64,000 nucleotides of DNA from Flammulina velutipes. Lineage: Eukaryota > Basidiomycota > Agaricomycetes > Agaricales > Physalacriaceae. A model generated the notes under the pieces. It did not search any database and had not been told where the DNA came from. It was given only the letters and a program-made list of their open reading frames with translations. How positions within the stretch are numbered: the first letter of the stretch is position 1; every line of letters starts with the position of its first letter. The stretch covers positions 992,001 through 1,056,000 of the forward strand of contig CM022369.1 of assembly GCA_011800155.1 (NCBI GenBank), given 5' to 3'. A program made the position numbers and the translations under genes. Below are positions 59,316 through 64,000 of the stretch, in pieces.

Positions 59316-59649
59316 GATGGTGGATGAAGGTGGAAAAGCAAGCAGCTTCGGTCAAGCAGCCTCACGTAACTATTTATTGTCACAGGCGGCGCGTCATTTC
59401 AAAGAGTTGAGGATCGGGTACTCGGAAAAAGGGATCGACTTGTGACGCCCACTAGCGATAACATTAACAATGTTTCCCGGTCTCGAACGGTTGCATTCCC
59501 AAGAGGGTGCACATCGGTTAGTAAGTAGATAGAAATCGTCCATAGGCGACCGATGGAAGATGATATTGCGCTGGATCGGGATCGGGCCATCCGACCCGTG
59601 CCGACATGAAGTTTAATGGATACGATTCATGACATTGACAATATGGCTA
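59316..59649. other. Intergenic region between CutC and the desaturase
   Basis: Promoter of the desaturase gene and 3' flank of CutC, both on the minus strand. No gene or clear motif was seen. Confidence 0.5.
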
Positions 59650-60766
59650 CTAGATATCATCAAGAATCACTCTAACCCTCTTTACACAACTCTCATTCGT
59701 CTCCCACACGGACCACTCATGCTGGGAGATACCCATATCCATGTTTTCCCGCTTGAACTTCATCGGTCCATCTACCCAATTACCCCCAGACATGTGGAGT
59801 TCTTGTAGACCTTCAGGCAACAGTGCCACCAAAATCCGACTGATGCTGTTGATATTTACTCCAGAACCAGGAAGAATAACAAGCTCTCCTCCTGCGCTTC
59901 TTGTCTTCTGATGGAGAGCAGCAAGTATATCCAAAGAATCCAGAACAGTTGGGCCGTGGCCGCTGACAAATTTTTAGTCTGAGGTTGTCTGGTTCAACCA
60001 GTCAAGGAGTAAACTTTACCTTGTCAGCACACGGGATATGCCACCGATACTCAGGACATCGTGGAGTGCTCGAAAGGTAGTTAGATATCCATTGAATGGA
60101 GAAGACATGGCAAAAGGAAACCTTCCAGCGAGTCGCGCGTCATGTCAAAGGCTCGGTGAAAGCACACTATGCGCCACTTGTCAATGACCAAGTATTGATA
60201 AATTCAAATGAGCCGTGCCTTGCATAGGAAGCGCCACATTGACGAGTCTAAATTAGGCCTGTGAATTTGAGCTTTTGACCTTTTTTTAGAGTGCAGACTT
60301 TTTGGTGCGATCGACGTCGACACGGCCTTCAGCCGTCAAGATACCAAAGACTACTCCGTGCGCACCATTCTGTTTGAAGCTTTGAATGTCTTCCAGCATA
60401 ACGTCAAGTTCAAGATCAGAATACAGGAAGTCCCCAGATCTTGGTCTGACCATAGCCTAGAGAACCTTAGAGCAACCGAGCATACACACTCTATGCAGGC
60501 CCTACCATAATGGGAATGTTAGGGGCGACCTTGTACACTGATTTCAAGAGACCAATGCTAGGTGTGGTTCCACCTCCTACACCCAGATTTCCACAGAGTT
60601 CTAACCGATCGGCGCCGGCATTTACAGCGCTGCCGCAGGTCAAGCTGATAATAAAGTCACAGAGAGAGAGAGATACTAACTTAATAGCAGATTGCACAGA
60701 GTCAACACAGACCTCCAGAATTACTCGTGGCATGGTCGTCGACGGAAGCGCAATTTTTGTGAACAT
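59650..60766 (-). CDS. CutC-family copper homeostasis protein
   Basis: A TIM-barrel protein of the CutC family, linked in bacteria and animals to copper tolerance. Seven or so exons give PRVILEVCVDSVQSAI, NAGADRLELCGNLGVGGGTT, PIMAMVRPRSGDFLYSD, GAHGVVFGILTAEGRVD, VCFHRAFDMTRDSLEAL, SRVLTSGHGPTVLDSL and LPGSGVNINSISRIL. Start is at 60766 or 60733 (MPRVILEV). The junction PMQ-VCFHRAF needs a GC-AG intron at 60218-60167 with a weak GCACGG donor; no GT donor fits the phase. The start is about 83 bp from that of the divergent PFF1 gene. Confidence 0.9.
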
Positions 60767-60849
60767 GCGTCATTGATCATTGTGCGGCCCGAGAAGTGCC
60801 GGTCCCACATTCCAGGCGCCAGTCACTGTCGGCCTCTCTGTGGACGACG

Positions 60850-63844
60850 ATGACCTTGACCGAAAAAATCAGCAAAGTCCTAGGCTTCAGAACGCTGCCG
60901 ACGACGATATTTGCCTCTCTTATTTACTTGGCTGTCTTTGTGTCCGTCCTCGTAACAGACGAACTCCCAAATGTACCCAGAAACCAAGGCGGACTCGATC
61001 TCGAACAGGCGTATCAAGATTTGCACGAGGTGAGGCCTGTCTGACTCTCTGAACAACGTTTCTAAGATATTCAGATAGCAGCACGTCCACACCAGTACAA
61101 CAGTCATGCAAACGACGTCGTCAGGTCTTATCTCCTCAGCCGCGTGCAAGACATATCGAAAGGCCACTACGGAGTTCACATATCTAACGATATAATCTCA
61201 AATGGCTCCTGGGCAGCGGCGGCATATGGTGTCTACTTTGAAGGTACTAATATTCTCGTCAGAATTGACGGAACGGACCCCAATTTTAGCAACACTGGTG
61301 GGGTTTTATTCTCGGCGCACTACGACTCTGTTTCAACTGCACCTGGCGCTACCGACGACGGAATGGGTGTCGCCACTCTCCTGCAGCTTATCACTTATTT
61401 CGCGGCCCATCGACCGAAACGGACAGTTGTGTTCAACATCAACAACGGCGAGGAAGATTGGCTGAACGGTGCACACGCGTAAGAATGCACGGCAAACTCC
61501 ATTCACGAGTCTCACAAATATTTCCAGGTTTCTTGAGCATCCATGGTCCAATATCACGCACACGTTCTTGAATTTGGAAGGTGCATCTTCCGGAGGGTAT
61601 GTTTTGCGTGCATGCCTGGAGGATTTATCTCATCTTCGCTCCAGACGGCCGCTCCTTTTCCGCACCACATCTGGTCCGCCTGTCTTATCTTTCAAGAATA
61701 AACATGTCCCACACCCACACGCTAATGTTCTTTCTTCTGACGCGTTTGCTCGCGGCGTTATCCGTTCTGGTACAGACTTCTCTGTATATTACGATGGCCG
61801 AGATATGGATGGAATCGACCTTGCATTCTACAAGGGAAGATCCAAATACCACACCAAACTGGACGCTATTCCTCATACCGTTGGGGAGAAAAAGGCGTTA
61901 TGGGCTATGATGGAAGCAGCGAAAGGTTCTGGTGTTGCTCTAGCAAATGACGCGGGACGCATGCATTCCAAATCCAAGACCCCACCCGTGTATTTTGACC
62001 GTAAGCCTTTATCTTTGGTCGATGTATCAGCCTTGACAGTTGTCCTAGTCTTCGGAGTGGTGCTCATCATGTTCTCATTATCTTCGATGATTACCTTCAA
62101 TATCGTCGCTTTGGTGATTGGACCTATTGTGCTCACACTCTTCTTGCTTTGTGAGGCTACCTTGCAGCATAACAGACGCAGGCAAATTCAAAGCGGGGAT
62201 CCACCAGCGCGCGCGTTAGATTCCGCTTGGTCTCACTTCTGGATTTGGTTAACACGTTTTCGCTGGTTAAGTGGCCTGTGGCGTTGGGCAAAATTTTGGA
62301 TCGCCCTTGTCATCACCGGGGCGTTACAAGGAGTCCTTGTCTTCGGTTATCTCAAGTTGAATTCATTCGTAAGCTTTTTACTTTGGCGTCACTGTAACAA
62401 TCGATAACATCTCTCTAGATCGTCTATTCTGTTCCATACATCGTTTTCCTCTCCTCGTTCACACTATCCTACCTATCTATGGTTGTAGTCCTAAACCTTC
62501 CAATTCCGGGTATGAAGGCACGAGTACCGGAGCAACAGAAACAGACTGTCATCATCCAGAGTTATCTATTTAGCTGGATCCTTCTCGTCGGAGCGACCGT
62601 CATAGGCGATAAGGGTGTCGGCGGCCTCTACTTTGTCACTGCTTGGAACACGCTTCTATTCGTGGCATGCTGCATTGGGTCGGTGGAAGGAATGTTCGGA
62701 GCTCAAGGCACGAATTCTGTGGTAGTTGTCCTCCAACAGCCTACACCATCGGTTGAGCGAAGTGATCACTTTGAGGAATCTGACGAGCACACACCTCTGA
62801 TTCCCAGGAGAAAACAGGACGTCACCATCTTGGGTCATGAGGAAACTGGCGCTATTGGATGGTGGATCCTCCAAATGTTGATTCTTGTCCCTTTCCCATT
62901 GATTTTGCTTTCGCACATTTCGACTATGTTGATCAGCGCGACTGCGCAAACGCTAACAGACGGCAACAGCCCTACGACCGGTATGATATTCGTCCCAAAT
63001 CTTGAACAGCACCTAACAGTAACACGCCGCAGTATACGCTGCAATCGCACTACTTACAACGATGATGATCATCCCGTTGTCTCCATTCACATTCAAGCTC
63101 CATAACGGGCTTACTTCGCTCCTGCTTGTCGTCTTCCTCCTGACCACTGCATACAATTGGCTGAGCTTTCCGTTCTCGGCAGAAGCGCCTCTCAAACTCT
63201 TCTTCCTCCAAAATGTCACCATCACACCTGGCGGCACACAGACGATGACAACGTTGACTGGTGTATCCGACTACATAAACCCGATAATCTCTTACCTACC
63301 ATCATCTACAGGCCATGAGCGCATATGTATCGATTCTCCGGTGAGACTTGGTCTTGTGCATTGCACCTGGGAATCAGACCTCTTGCCCGCGCCAACTGCG
63401 AACTTCACTGGGAAATCGTGGCTGAACGCTACAATGACCAGAACAAACAAAACCTCAGCGCGGGTTTCCGTGCAAGGCCTCAACACGCGTTCTTGTCGTA
63501 TCTACTTCGACAACAACGCGGTGACGGGATACCATGTACATGGAGGAGCAGAGGGAATGCAGCCAAGATACGAAGTTTCGGCGGGCGGCGCGAAAGAACT
63601 GCGGCTATGGAGTCGAACATGGGAGAGGAATTTTACCGTTGATGTCGAGTTGCTGGAGGAGCAACATCAGACCTTGGGCCGCGTCGCCTGCGAATGGAAC
63701 GAGTACGAGAGTGGGACTGTTGGCATCGAATCAAGTGGCAAGATACCGGCGTTGGAAGAGGTTTTGACCTTTTTACCCAAGTGGGCGGTCGTCACCAAGC
63801 TGGCTGACGGGTTGGTAGAGGTCTCGGAAGAATTCACGTTTTAA
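60850..63844 (+). CDS. PFF1: Vacuolar membrane M28 aminopeptidase-like protease (Pff1)
   Basis: A multi-pass vacuolar membrane zinc peptidase. Six exons. After an N-terminal helix (TIFASLIYLAVFVSVLV), the luminal M28 domain shows GVLFSAHYDSVSTAPGATDD (zinc His and Asp), NNGEEDWLNGAHAF (catalytic Glu pair) and FLNLEGASSGG. The last zinc ligand should be the His of YHTKLDAIPH. Eight or nine hydrophobic helices and a large C-terminal luminal domain with N-glycosylation sites follow, ending at TAA 63842-63844. The length, about 920 residues, and layout match fungal Pff1. The start at 60850 is preferred over 60796 since it begins near the first helix. Confidence 0.93.
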
Positions 63845-63921
63845 GCAGGTTGGGTATTGCTACAGGCAGCTACTATCTCAAGTTTTGGACTTCTTCAATG
63901 TTGTATAAATAACCATCATAC

Positions 63922-64000
63922 TCATTCAATCAGCCAGTCAATTCCGCGGCATTCCCTCAAAGCCTGCAACACCATCTCTGCTTCTTGGTCCGAAATTGCA
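63922..64000 (-). CDS. Possible C-terminal end of a minus-strand gene (partial)
   Basis: The last 79 bases are open on the minus strand and read like protein (ISDQEAEMVLQALREC, then GIDWLIE) before a TGA at 63924-63922. No family was recognised, and the stretch is too short to be sure it is coding. Confidence 0.3.
   Translation of the reverse strand, partial: AISDQEAEMVLQALRECRGIDWLIE

Overview
The window is nuclear DNA of a filamentous basidiomycete, most likely an Agaricomycete. Genes are dense and carry many introns of about 45-60 nt with GT-AG borders. A BRCA2/Brh2 homologue, a PuuE-like polysaccharide deacetylase pair and an F-box-like protein family typical of mushrooms point the same way. 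No bacterial operon, CRISPR array or transposon was recognised. I traced 32 complete protein genes, two partial genes at the edges and one intron-containing tRNA-Cys. Gene models were built by hand from splice phase and family motifs, so gene ends are firmer than each internal splice site.

Layout. 1-13.4 kb: the 3' end of UDP-GlcNAc pyrophosphorylase, a Zn2Cys6 regulator, an AIF/FSP1-like flavoprotein, an F-box-like protein, an FMO-like monooxygenase, a small one-TM protein, riboflavin synthase, a Ser-rich coiled-coil protein and a secreted berberine-bridge-type FAD oxidase. Three flavoenzymes and riboflavin synthase thus lie within 10 kb of a transcription factor. 13.4-16.0 kb is gene-poor. 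16.0-27.6 kb: class I myosin, a frameshifted APH-type kinase-like gene, Pfa4 palmitoyltransferase, a mitochondrial orphan and a PEHE/Sas4-like chromatin candidate. 27.7-38.0 kb: a CASTOR-type ACT protein, RNase T2, a YSL-type OPT transporter, Naf1, mitochondrial EF-Ts and a mitochondrial trypsin-like protease. 38.2-47.4 kb: Brh2, an Rsc4-like double bromodomain protein and a secreted GH127-like enzyme. 47.8-64.0 kb: GGTase-I beta, alkaline ceramidase, tRNA-Cys, an SDR, MPP-alpha, two head-to-head polysaccharide deacetylases, a delta-9 desaturase with a cytochrome b5 tail, CutC and the vacuolar M28 protease Pff1.

Most genes are housekeeping and do not form one pathway. Several themes recur: very small exons (4, 6, 9 and 11 nt, plus two coding exons made only of the start codon), four GC-AG introns, stop-free introns of length 3n, five head-to-head gene pairs with about 50-110 bp between start codons, and one head-to-head paralogue pair in which one copy has lost putative metal-site residues. 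Two genes (APH-like and RNase T2) carry apparent frame breaks. I found no clearly new multi-gene system; the strongest leads are the splicing oddities, the deacetylase pair and the flavin neighbourhood.
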